Positions 1 through 7,003 are shown, counted from the first letter of the stretch. The stretch is 8,754 nucleotides of DNA from Oxalobacteraceae bacterium (GCA_947487325.1 CANKWG010000089.1:1-8754); one strand, 5' to 3'. A program made the numbers and translations. Notes: generated by a model from the sequence alone, not told the origin.

Positions 1-1
1 G

Positions 2-406
2 GGACGTCCCGCCGTGATTCTCGATGTCGCCCACAACCCGCACGCCGCTGCAACGCTGTCGCAAAATCTGGAGCAGATGGGCTTTCATCCCTACACGCAT
101 GCTGTTTTTGGGGCCATGGCCGATAAAGATATTGCAGGCATCCTGGCCCAGCTGGTGGATCGTATCGATCATTGGTATTTGACGGATCTGCCAATGCCGC
201 GAGCAGCCAGCGCGGCGGCGTTGGCCGAGTCACTGGCGCAGGCAGGAGTGCGTCCCAGTACGGTGTCCGGCGCAGAGCGCAGTGTCCAGTGTTTTGCGAC
301 GCCGGCGGAGGCTTATGCTGCGGCCCGGGGGCGCGCCACCGAGAATGATAGAATTGCGGTCTTCGGGTCATTCGTTACGGTGGCCGGCGTGATGGCTGTC
401 AGATAA
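2..406 (+). CDS. folC: FolC C-terminal part: bifunctional folylpolyglutamate synthase / dihydrofolate synthase (5' end outside window)
   Basis: The last 134 residues of FolC, the cytoplasmic ATP-dependent ligase that joins L-glutamate to dihydropteroate (dihydrofolate synthase) and extends the glutamate tail of folates. The open frame enters from the left edge at base 2. Visible family signatures are LDVAHNPHA just inside the edge, at the start of the C-terminal Rossmann-like ligase domain, and FGAMADKDI about 30 residues later, followed by the usual YLTDLPMPRA-type strand and a C-terminal FGSFVTVAGV segment. The full protein is usually about 420-440 residues, so roughly two thirds, including the ATP-binding P-loop, lies outside the window. 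It ends in TAA 50 bp before the SPOR gene, in the same direction. The folC-SPOR-purF order is common in beta- and gammaproteobacteria, which supports the call. No terminator follows it. Confidence 0.95.
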   Translation, partial: GRPAVILDVAHNPHAAATLSQNLEQMGFHPYTHAVFGAMADKDIAGILAQLVDRIDHWYLTDLPMPRAASAAALAESLAQAGVRPSTVSGAERSVQCFATPAEAYAAARGRATENDRIAVFGSFVTVAGVMAVR

Positions 407-456
407 GCTTTCTGACCCTGCGTCAAACACAATTCAGCAACGCAATCAATTTTCTT

Positions 457-1200
457 ATGGGCTTGTTCTCGTTCCCTGGTAAAAACCAGCAGGATGCCGA
501 TGACGATCTGGACGTGCCGGTCAAGCCGCGCCGTTCGCGCCGCAGCCCCACTCAGGACGAAGAACCTATCGATCCAATGCTGCCAGAGAAGCAGCGCGCA
601 CGTCGCCGTTTGATAGGCGCGACGGCGCTCGTACTCGCAGCGATCATCGGGTTGCCGATGATTTTCGATGCCGATCCTAATAAACCCTTGGCCGATGACG
701 TCGAGACGCAGATTCCTGACAAGGTTTCGCCAGCGCCCGAGAGCCTAAAGCCCCAGCCTGCACCGCAATCTGTCCCACAAAAGGTCGTCGAGCCTCCTGC
801 GCCCGCGCAGCTGCCTGTGCCTCCCCAGCCCGCCTCCGAGGTGAAGACAGCGCCAGAGCCTGCAAAAACACTCAAGCCTAACGCGGAAGCCTCTGATAAG
901 CCCGCTGCTGACAAGATCGTTGAACGCAAAGCGCCTGCTGAGGAAGATAAACCTCAGGCCAAGGAAAAGGTACGCAAATATCTCTTGCAGGTCGCTGCAG
1001 TCAACAGCAAATCAAAAGCAGATGACTTGAAGGCCCGTCTGAAAGAATCGGGTATCAAAGCGTATTCCGAAAAAATCAGCACCAAAGATGGCGATCGTTT
1101 CCGTGTCCGCGTGGGACCGTTCGCCACTCGCGAAGAAGCAGAAAAAATGCAAGCGCGTGTGAAGAAAATAGGTCTGAGCGGAAGCGTACAGTCCATGTAA
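457..1200 (+). CDS. SPOR-domain inner-membrane protein, DedD-like
   Basis: A 247-residue protein with a classic bitopic SPOR layout. Residues 1-50 are a charged, Arg-rich cytoplasmic part. Residues about 52-70 form one membrane helix (LIGATALVLAAIIGLPMIF). Residues about 75-170 are a Pro/Ala/Lys-rich periplasmic linker. Residues about 173-247 are a SPOR domain, beginning KYLLQVAAV and containing the conserved FRVRVGPF followed by TREEAEKM. SPOR domains bind peptidoglycan glycan strands that lack stem peptides, which accumulate at the division septum, so a role in cell constriction like that of E. coli DedD is the usual inference. Position between folC and purF matches dedD, though here no cvpA follows. 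The ATG at 457 is the only sensible start ahead of the membrane helix; its Shine-Dalgarno is weak (AT-rich upstream). The low-complexity linker makes assignment by homology rest mainly on the two ends. Confidence 0.9.
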   Translation: MGLFSFPGKNQQDADDDLDVPVKPRRSRRSPTQDEEPIDPMLPEKQRARRRLIGATALVLAAIIGLPMIFDADPNKPLADDVETQIPDKVSPAPESLKPQPAPQSVPQKVVEPPAPAQLPVPPQPASEVKTAPEPAKTLKPNAEASDKPAADKIVERKAPAEEDKPQAKEKVRKYLLQVAAVNSKSKADDLKARLKESGIKAYSEKISTKDGDRFRVRVGPFATREEAEKMQARVKKIGLSGSVQSM

Positions 1201-1204
1201 AGTG

Positions 1205-1232
1205 TCCGGCCTGGCCGGAAGTTACGTTTTTT
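1205..1232 (+). terminator. Hairpin with trailing T-run in the SPOR-purF gap (weak terminator or processing hairpin)
   Basis: A perfect 6-bp GC-rich inverted repeat, TCCGGC-CTG-GCCGGA (1205-1219), is followed by seven bases and then a run of six T (1227-1232), immediately before the purF ribosome binding site. The T-run is too far from the stem for a textbook intrinsic terminator. It may act as a leaky terminator that reduces purF expression relative to the upstream genes, as an mRNA-stabilising hairpin, or have no role. Confidence 0.3.
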
Positions 1233-1233
1233 G

Positions 1234-1239
1234 AAGGAG
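1234..1239 (+). promoter_or_regulatory. Strong Shine-Dalgarno of purF
   Basis: AAGGAG lies 7 bases before the ATG at 1247. It fixes the purF start, which must be this ATG because Cys2 is the catalytic residue. It is the strongest ribosome binding site in the left operon, while neighbouring genes have weak ones. Confidence 0.8.
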
Positions 1240-1246
1240 CCCCACC

Positions 1247-2764
1247 ATGTGCGGCATTGTTGGCGTTGTTTCGCATGGCCCTGTGAATCAGCTTATTTAT
1301 GATGCGCTGTTGCTGTTGCAGCACCGTGGTCAGGATGCTGCGGGTATCGCAACTAGTCACGGCAATACCTTCAGCATGCACAAGGCCAATGGGCTGGTGC
1401 GCGACGTTTTTCGCACGCGTAATATGCGTTCATTGCCGGGTAACTCAGGCATAGGGCAATGCCGTTATCCGACTGCTGGATCTTCCAGTGAGGAAGAGGC
1501 GCAGCCGTTTTATGTAAATGCCCCCTTCGGCATTACGCTGGCGCACAACGGCAATCTCACCAACGCCGATCAGCTCAAGATCGAAATGTTCAAGAAAGAT
1601 CGTCGGCATATCAACACGGATTCAGATTCCGAGGTGTTGTTGAATGTGCTGGCACATGAGATCCAGCAGGGCACCAGTAGTTTTTCTCTTGATCCATCGA
1701 TTTTGTTCAAAGCGGTCTCCGCGCTGCACCGGCGTGTACGCGGATCCTATGCCGTGGTCGCGCAGATTGCGGGCTATGGGCTGCTGGCGTTTCGTGATCC
1801 TTATGGTATTCGTCCGCTGTGTATTGGTTTCAGTGACACTGAAAACGGTCCTGAATATATGGTAGCGAGTGAATCGGTTGCGCTCGAAGGTTTGGGTTTT
1901 CACTTTCTGCGGGATGTGATGCCGGGCGAAGCGATTTTCATCGACAACGAAGGCAAGCTCTACAACGAGCAATGTGCCGACAATCCAGTTCTTAATCCGT
2001 GTGCGTTTGAATTCGTTTATCTCGCACGTCCTGATTCGGTGATTGATGGTGCCTCGGTCTATGCAACCCGACTGAAAATGGGTGAGTATCTCGCCGAAAA
2101 AATACGGCGTGAATTCTCCGCCGGTGATATCGATGTGGTTATGCCTATTCCTGATTCTTCGCGTCCGTCTGCGATGGAATTGGCAATGACGCTGAACCTC
2201 GACTATCGTGAAGGTTTCATCAAGAACCGCTACATTGGTCGTACCTTCCTTATGCCCGGGCAGGCGATACGTCGCAAATCCGTGCGTCAGAAGCTCAATG
2301 CGATCAGTGCTGAATTCAAAGGCAAGAGCGTTTTGCTGGTTGATGACTCCATCGTACGTGGCACGACCAGTCGCGAGATCGTGCAAATGGCGCGTGACTC
2401 CGGTGCCAAGCGCGTTATCTTTGCATCAGCAGCGCCACCGGTAAAATTTCCGAATGTGTATGGCATCGATATGCCGACCCGCAGTGAGTTGATCGCGCAT
2501 GGTCGTACCGACGAAGAAGTGTGCCGCGAGATCACTGCCGATGCGCTGGTTTATCAGGACATCGAGGCATTGAAGCGCTCGATCACCGATGTCAATCCCA
2601 TGCTCAAAAAATTCGAAGCATCCTGTTTTGATGGTGAATACGTCACCGGAGATATCTCGCGTGATTATCTCGATCGTATCGAATTTGCGCGTGAAAATCC
2701 CAAGGCAGTGATTGAGGATGCGGTGCGGACCCAGCTGAATCTGAATCTCGCTCAGATCGAGTGA
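1247..2764 (+). CDS. purF: Amidophosphoribosyltransferase (glutamine PRPP amidotransferase)
   Basis: PurF makes 5-phosphoribosylamine from PRPP and glutamine, the first committed step of de novo purine synthesis, in the cytoplasm. The 505 residues match the usual length. The N-terminal Ntn-type glutaminase domain starts MCGIVGVVSH, so Cys2 becomes the N-terminal nucleophile after Met removal; RGQDAAGI (28-34) and LAHNGNLTN (99-106) are conserved glutaminase segments. The C-terminal phosphoribosyltransferase domain has MPIPDSSRPSA (299-309), the mobile loop region NRYIGRTF (327-334) and the PRPP-binding loop VLLVDDSIVRGTT (362-374). I see no Cys cluster of the kind expected for the iron-sulfur, propeptide-bearing type, and the Met-Cys start fits the E. 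coli-like form. It lies 46 bp after the SPOR gene and 16 bp before the PLP enzyme gene, so co-transcription is likely. I saw no clear PurR-type operator upstream. Confidence 0.98.
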   Translation: MCGIVGVVSHGPVNQLIYDALLLLQHRGQDAAGIATSHGNTFSMHKANGLVRDVFRTRNMRSLPGNSGIGQCRYPTAGSSSEEEAQPFYVNAPFGITLAHNGNLTNADQLKIEMFKKDRRHINTDSDSEVLLNVLAHEIQQGTSSFSLDPSILFKAVSALHRRVRGSYAVVAQIAGYGLLAFRDPYGIRPLCIGFSDTENGPEYMVASESVALEGLGFHFLRDVMPGEAIFIDNEGKLYNEQCADNPVLNPCAFEFVYLARPDSVIDGASVYATRLKMGEYLAEKIRREFSAGDIDVVMPIPDSSRPSAMELAMTLNLDYREGFIKNRYIGRTFLMPGQAIRRKSVRQKLNAISAEFKGKSVLLVDDSIVRGTTSREIVQMARDSGAKRVIFASAAPPVKFPNVYGIDMPTRSELIAHGRTDEEVCREITADALVYQDIEALKRSITDVNPMLKKFEASCFDGEYVTGDISRDYLDRIEFARENPKAVIEDAVRTQLNLNLAQIE

Positions 2765-2780
2765 TCAACGCCTGCGCCTG

Positions 2781-4022
2781 ATGAACGATCAAAAGAAATT
2801 CGGTTTTACCACGACGATTCTGCATAGCGACCGGCAGAAGCCCATTGAGCATGGGTCGCTCCACAAGCCGATTCATACCGCTGTCGCTTATGGGTATCGC
2901 GATGCGCGCGAGCTGGCCGATGTGTTTCAAGGTAAGCGTCCCGGCTATCGCTATGGCAGACAGGGTAATCCTACTGTCTCCGCGCTCGAAGAAAAAATCA
3001 CGCGTATGGAAGATGGCCTGGCCACGCTGTGTTTTTCCACCGGTATGGCCGCCGTGGGTGCGCTAGTACAAGGACTGCTGCGCAGTGGTGATCATGTAAT
3101 TTCTTCAGCCTATTTGTTCGGCAATACCAACAGCCTGTGGCAGACCGTTCAGCTGCAGGGCATGCCAGTCAGCTTTGTGGATGCGACCACGGTCGAAGCG
3201 ATTGAGCAGGCGCTCACGCCGGCAACCCGTATGGTATTTGTCGAGACGATTGCCAATCCGCGCACGCAGATTGCCGACCTCGAGAAGATAGGTGCGCTTT
3301 GTCACGAGCGCGGTATTCTTTACGTGGTCGACAACACGATTACTTCGCCTTATTTATTCCGTCCCAAAAAAGTCGGCGCCAGTATTGTGATCAATGCGCT
3401 GACCAAATCTATCGGTGGTCATGGCAATGCGCTTGGGGGTAGTCTGACCGACACAGGCCTCTTTGACTGGACGGCTTACCCGAATATTGCAGAGACCTAC
3501 AAGCGTTTCGCACCAGCGCAATGGGGTCTGGCTCAGCTGCGTGCCAAGGCATTGCGCGATTTTGGTGGTGCACTCGGTCCCGAGGCCGCACATCATCTGG
3601 CGGTAGGTGCGGAAACTATGGCGCTGCGTATCGAGCGAGAATCCGCGAGTGCGATGGCATTGGCGACGATGTTGTCCGAAGATGAGCGCGTAGCGGCTGT
3701 GTATTACCCCGGACTATCATCTCATCCACAGCATGCAATTGCGACTTCGCTGTTCCGCGCCTACGGTGGCTTGCTCAGCTTTGAGCTGAAAGAGGGCATC
3801 GATTGTTTCGATTATCTCAATCGTCTCCGACTGGCCATACCTGCTAGCAATTTGGGTGATACGCGTACCCTAGTTATTCCGGTAGCGCACACGATTTATC
3901 ACGAGATGGGACCAGCGCGCCGCGCCAAGATGGGCATTGCAGAGTCTCTGATTCGTGTGTCTGTCGGTATTGAAGATACCGACGATCTGCTCGAAGACTT
4001 TCGGCAAGCGCTCGACGCCTGA
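2781..4022 (+). CDS. PLP-dependent Cys/Met-metabolism enzyme (cystathionine gamma-synthase / O-succinylhomoserine sulfhydrylase family)
   Basis: A 413-residue fold-type I PLP enzyme of the transsulfuration family. Seen: YRYGRQGNPT (57-66), which supplies phosphate-binding Tyr/Arg from the neighbouring subunit; FSTGMAAV (85-92), the cofactor phosphate loop; VETIANP (154-160); VVDNT (182-186) with the pyridine-nitrogen Asp184; the Schiff-base lysine Lys209 in NALTKSIGGHG; and the substrate-carboxylate Arg392 in LIRVSVGIEDTDDL. Family members catalyse gamma-replacement on O-acyl-homoserine with sulfide or cysteine, or gamma-elimination. The place next to purF is where metZ (O-succinylhomoserine sulfhydrylase, direct methionine route) sits in several proteobacteria. 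However, the GFTTTILHSDR start and the SIGGHGNALGGSLTDTG stretch recall a Burkholderiales subgroup annotated only as cystathionine gamma-synthase family, so metZ is not asserted. The start at 2781 lacks a good Shine-Dalgarno and probably relies on coupling to purF. Confidence 0.9.
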   Translation: MNDQKKFGFTTTILHSDRQKPIEHGSLHKPIHTAVAYGYRDARELADVFQGKRPGYRYGRQGNPTVSALEEKITRMEDGLATLCFSTGMAAVGALVQGLLRSGDHVISSAYLFGNTNSLWQTVQLQGMPVSFVDATTVEAIEQALTPATRMVFVETIANPRTQIADLEKIGALCHERGILYVVDNTITSPYLFRPKKVGASIVINALTKSIGGHGNALGGSLTDTGLFDWTAYPNIAETYKRFAPAQWGLAQLRAKALRDFGGALGPEAAHHLAVGAETMALRIERESASAMALATMLSEDERVAAVYYPGLSSHPQHAIATSLFRAYGGLLSFELKEGIDCFDYLNRLRLAIPASNLGDTRTLVIPVAHTIYHEMGPARRAKMGIAESLIRVSVGIEDTDDLLEDFRQALDA

Positions 4023-4044
4023 GCGCGAGTTCTTTAACGGGCTC

Positions 4045-4653
4045 TCAAGGTCCTAGCGTTCGAGCTGCCTGCCGACTTAGCCAGCTCACACCCTCTGGCA
4101 TTTCGAACGACTGCAACTGATCGATCAGCGCTGACGCATCGGTTTCATTGAGCAGCAATCGCGCATGTTCTTCGCGTACGAAGCCTTCGCGGACCTGATG
4201 CGCGAGAAAAGCTATGAGTCCATCATAAAAGCCATTCACATTGAGCAGGCCAATCGGTTTTTCATGAAAGCCCAGTTGCGCCCAGGTGAGTGTTTCGAAT
4301 AATTCTTCTAGCGTGCCCAGGCCACCGGGCAGGGCGATGAAGGCATCTGCATGCTCGGCCATGAGCGCCTTGCGTTCATGCATATCTTTGACGACTAATA
4401 GTTGACTGATGTGCTGATGACCTACCTCGGTATCCATCAGTGCTTTGGGTATGACCCCAATGACCTTGCCGCCAGCGTTCATGACCGCGTCTGCAACGAT
4501 ACCCATGAGCCCGACACGACCACCACCATAGACCAGAGAGATCTGCTGATTGGCGAGGGTGGTACCTAGCAAGCGTGCCGCTGCTGCGTGGGTGGGTGCG
4601 TGGCCACTCGATGCACCGCAGTAAACGCAGATCGTACGAAGTTTGTTTTTCAC
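4045..4653 (-). CDS. LOG-family protein (TIGR00730): nucleoside 5'-monophosphate phosphoribohydrolase
   Basis: A 202-residue cytoplasmic Rossmann-fold enzyme of the Lonely Guy family. It starts KLRTICVYCGASSG, then has LVYGGGRVGLMG (40-51), the catalytic region MHERKALM (91-98) and the signature PGGLGTLEE (109-117), followed by TWAQLGFHEKPIGLLN. The Arg94 and Glu116/Glu117 region is the expected active site. Characterised members release the base from AMP or from cytokinin riboside monophosphates; in free-living bacteria the physiological role is often unclear and may be nucleotide salvage or housekeeping. The length fits the short (type I) group. The start is GTG (bases 4653-4651): no in-frame ATG lies between it and the upstream stop, and the protein then begins as relatives do. 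It converges on the PLP enzyme gene, with 22 bp between stops and no clear terminator, and diverges from the TetR gene. Confidence 0.93.
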   Translation of the reverse strand: MKNKLRTICVYCGASSGHAPTHAAAARLLGTTLANQQISLVYGGGRVGLMGIVADAVMNAGGKVIGVIPKALMDTEVGHQHISQLLVVKDMHERKALMAEHADAFIALPGGLGTLEELFETLTWAQLGFHEKPIGLLNVNGFYDGLIAFLAHQVREGFVREEHARLLLNETDASALIDQLQSFEMPEGVSWLSRQAARTLGP

Positions 4654-4937
4654 GAATTCAGCACCATTAGGATTCGAGCGCGATGATAACCGACCGTGCT
4701 TACGAACCCCGCGGCAGTAACGCTGCGTCAGCCGGATTCGTCAATGTATGAACAGAATATGTTGGCCATGATCCATTTCAGGAAGACATTGTTGTCAATA
4801 TAAATATAAAAATCAGGGGTCGAGCCAAGCAATTTTCTCGTAAAAAAAGCCATTAATAGAACGGCAAGGGCACCGCCTATGGTTCGCGTGCCGTATAATC
4901 CCGAAAGTCAAAAACCGCCTGGCCTGAATCGCAACCG
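4654..4937. promoter_or_regulatory. Divergent LOG / TetR intergenic region with inverted repeats
   Basis: This 284-bp stretch separates two divergent genes and shows no open frame worth calling. It contains an AT-rich tract (4798-4813) and a GACA-TTGT-TGTC inverted repeat (4785-4796). Overlapping that repeat on the minus strand is a perfect TTGACA hexamer (4798 down to 4793), which could be a -35 for the LOG gene, although no good -10 follows at 16-18 bp. Near the TetR side lies the inverted repeat ACGGCA (4861-4866) / TGCCGT (4889-4894). The control sites for both genes probably lie here, but their exact identity is inferred. Confidence 0.45.
4894..4899 (+). promoter_or_regulatory. Consensus -10 box of the TetR-family gene
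   Basis: A perfect TATAAT sits 38 bases before the TetR start codon, giving a predicted leader of about 30 bases. No recognisable -35 is present at 16-18 bp spacing (the bases at 4870-4877 are GC-rich), and there is no TGn extension. The left edge of the box touches the right arm of the ACGGCA/TGCCGT inverted repeat (4861-4894), so a bound dimer there would cover the -35 region. That is consistent with autorepression by the TetR protein, as is common in the family. Confidence 0.5.
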
Positions 4938-5543
4938 ATGAGTAAAGAACCCAAGCTCTCGTTCAAACAACAGCAACTGATCGTCCGTGAAAATGCCATC
5001 GTCGATGCAACGAATAACTTGCTCGCGAAAAAAGGTTTTGACCTGATGACGATGGACGAAGTGGCGGCCGAAGTAGGTATCGCCAAAGCCAGCCTCTACA
5101 AGCACTTTCCTTCCAAAGAAGCGCTTGCCGCAGCCGCGATGATTCGCTTGCTCGAAAACGCTTTGGCATTTGTGCGAGGTATGGAGACGAACCTCGCCCC
5201 CATAGACCAGCTCAAGAGCGTATTGCAGTGGGCGCTGGAAATTCGCCTCAGAGGTGGTTTGCCCACTTTGCCTACTGAAAACACCAGCCTGCGCGAAGCG
5301 CTTCTCAACAATACCCGCTACATCAGTCGTTTGATGGACCTGAACGAGTTGATGGGCGAACTCATCGAGCGAGCGCGTGCGGATGGCAAGATTCGCAAAG
5401 ACCTGCCTACCGAGGTTGTTCTATTTACGATTTACGCGCGCTCCTGCGACCCAACGCTGGATTACTTGCACAGCAATGAGCAGTACTCGGGTGACCAGAT
5501 CATCGCGTTCCTGCTGAGCACCTGCTTTGACGGGCTGTCGTAA
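4938..5543 (+). CDS. TetR/AcrR-family transcriptional regulator
   Basis: A 201-residue one-component repressor type. Residues about 17-63 form the TetR DNA-binding domain: AIVDATNNLLAKKGFDLMTM leads into the helix-turn-helix DEVAAEVGIAKASLYKHF (40-57), with the typical LYKHFPSKEAL end. The C-terminal part (about 70-201) is helical and should form the dimer and ligand pocket; it gives no clue to the ligand that I recognise. Two cysteines (170 and 196) lie in it. The ATG at 4938 is preceded by a TATAAT box but has no clear Shine-Dalgarno. The gene overlaps the convergent hydrolase by 44 bp at the 3' ends and diverges from the LOG gene. Its targets are probably itself and one neighbour, but the sequence does not show which. 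It could equally be a global regulator. Confidence 0.93.
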   Translation: MSKEPKLSFKQQQLIVRENAIVDATNNLLAKKGFDLMTMDEVAAEVGIAKASLYKHFPSKEALAAAAMIRLLENALAFVRGMETNLAPIDQLKSVLQWALEIRLRGGLPTLPTENTSLREALLNNTRYISRLMDLNELMGELIERARADGKIRKDLPTEVVLFTIYARSCDPTLDYLHSNEQYSGDQIIAFLLSTCFDGLS

Positions 5544-6456
5544 TCTCTGTCATCAGCACTCTCAACACTTCACTGTCAAAACCCAGCGCCACATGACCGA
5601 TCAGGTCGAATGCCACGTTGATAGCGCCGGGTAATTGCGCTGACTGTTGCGGCGATACGATATTGTCGTGACGTGAATGAATTGATCTCACTTTTGCGCG
5701 TACTGCCGGGCTTTCCGATTTCGCGAGAATGGTCAGCCAGTGATTCAGCGTCGATGTACCGCTGACGTGCGGCAGCATTTCCCTCGCATTTTTTCCCATG
5801 CCATACCCAGCCAGCGTACTGCCGAAATGTGGTGTACCAAGCGTAATGACGCTTGCGACTTTCGCGGCGCCATAACGCCGTAGCCATGCGCGGGCTGCCA
5901 GACCGCCCATGCTGTGACCGACAACAATAATCGTTTCAACGCCATTGTCGCGACATAGTTGTTGCGCTGATGTCTCGATCAGTTCTGCATAGTCATCAAT
6001 GCTGCCAAACAGAGGTTCGAGATCAATCGCTGCGTGACTGATACCTTTGCTTGAGAGCTGCTTGCTCAGAGGTTTCCAAAACCCGCTATTGGCACCATAG
6101 CCGTGCAAGAGCAGTACCGGAGGCGAGGTATCTTCGGCAAAGTTGATGTGAAACGGACGGGCTAGTGGAAACAGCTGAAACCAGCACACCATGCTGCACC
6201 AGAACTCTTGCAGCATTCTGGCTGCGGCAGCAATCAGTGGTACAGGCTGCCCGTCGCCCATCGGTTGTCGGAGCGCGCCTGACAGAAAAAAATTATTGAA
6301 GATAATGCTCGCTCTCATGAGCGTCAGGATTGCCACAGCACAGAGCAGACTGATGGCAAAGCTATCGATCCAGCCTAACGAAAAAAACAGTGTGCTTAAA
6401 CCTGCAAGAGTGATCAGTTGGAGCAGGATCACGAAACGGGTGAGTCGGGCGATCAT
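5500..6456 (-). CDS. Membrane-anchored alpha/beta hydrolase (lipase/esterase-like)
   Basis: A 318-residue protein. Residues about 8-30 and 32-55 are two hydrophobic helices, so the enzyme is likely anchored in the inner membrane. The alpha/beta hydrolase fold begins near 112 with PPVLLLHGYGANSGFW, whose HGYG forms the oxyanion-hole region. The nucleophile elbow is GHSMGG (180-185) with Ser182; plausible triad partners are Asp264 in HSRHDNIVSP and His288 in IGHVAL. The TLGTPHFGS stretch (205-213) is typical of triacylglycerol-lipase-like and PGAP1-like families, so an ester of a lipid or fatty acid is the likely substrate, but none is shown. No chaperone (foldase) gene is adjacent. The ATG at 6456 lies 13 bp after the RDD gene stop, pointing to one operon. 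Its last 14 codons overlap the TetR gene on the other strand. Confidence 0.9.
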   Translation of the reverse strand: MIARLTRFVILLQLITLAGLSTLFFSLGWIDSFAISLLCAVAILTLMRASIIFNNFFLSGALRQPMGDGQPVPLIAAAARMLQEFWCSMVCWFQLFPLARPFHINFAEDTSPPVLLLHGYGANSGFWKPLSKQLSSKGISHAAIDLEPLFGSIDDYAELIETSAQQLCRDNGVETIIVVGHSMGGLAARAWLRRYGAAKVASVITLGTPHFGSTLAGYGMGKNAREMLPHVSGTSTLNHWLTILAKSESPAVRAKVRSIHSRHDNIVSPQQSAQLPGAINVAFDLIGHVALGFDSEVLRVLMTEITTARQSRCSAGTR

Positions 6457-6469
6457 GCTGCCGGCTCAG

Positions 6470-7003
6470 TCATGATGGGGCGGTAGAGTTATCCTCGGCC
6501 TTCATTGGCGGCAGCTGAACCAGGCGCGTACCCGCCAGCCGGTCATGTGGGAACTGTCGGTCAGGATCGAGAAAAATAGCGAGTACCCACAGCACCATAT
6601 TCAGCGTGGGGAATAGCACCAACATCCAGCCCTGTGCATGCAGATAGCGTGCGGCCGCCAGACCAGGCAAAAACCACAGCCATGCCAGTACGTAGCGCAA
6701 TGCAGCGTGTTTCAGGGATAAGGCACTACCTTCGCGCGTAAGCAGGCGAATGCGCCATGTCTTCATCGCCAGTGTTTGTCCGCCATGCCGCCAGAACCAG
6801 CAAAAATAAATACCCAGTACCAGAAACAGCCAATATTGAAGATCGTCTCGCCGATAGAGGGCGTGACGTTGTTCCAGTAACGCGGAAAACGGCAAGGTCG
6901 CAGCAAACAGGACAGCAAGCATCAACATGGTTTCGTACACCATGGCCATCAAGCGGCTTTTGACCGAGGCAGTTGGCAAAGAGCCGGGTTGGAGATCGTT
7001 CAC
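6470..7003 (-). CDS. RDD-family membrane protein
   Basis: A small integral membrane protein of the RDD family, whose function is generally poorly defined (some members are linked to ion or osmolyte handling). With the GTG start at 7003 it has 177 residues. Hydrophobic segments are at about 19-40, 55-72, 105-119 and 125-145. Family landmarks are KSRLMAMVYETMLM at the first helix, GGQTLAMKTWRIRLL (about 74-88) and FLDPDRQFPHDRLAGTRLV near the C-terminus. The first-helix acidic residue is Glu where Asp is usual. A longer reading from a TTG at 7042 would add 13 residues (HSIRGRCLPNTL) that do not look like the family, and neither start has a clear Shine-Dalgarno, so the GTG is preferred but not certain. 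It heads a probable two-gene operon with the hydrolase and diverges from ilvB. Confidence 0.85.
   Translation of the reverse strand: MNDLQPGSLPTASVKSRLMAMVYETMLMLAVLFAATLPFSALLEQRHALYRRDDLQYWLFLVLGIYFCWFWRHGGQTLAMKTWRIRLLTREGSALSLKHAALRYVLAWLWFLPGLAAARYLHAQGWMLVLFPTLNMVLWVLAIFLDPDRQFPHDRLAGTRLVQLPPMKAEDNSTAPS

Noticed and set aside
1622..2386. A 254-codon leftward open frame inside purF
   Set aside because: It lies wholly antisense to a well-conserved purF, with composition typical of an antisense shadow and no recognisable domain.
4022..4045. Possible bidirectional terminator between the PLP enzyme and LOG genes
   Set aside because: GAGC...GGCTC complementarity is short and broken, with no T-run on either strand; 22 bp leaves little room.
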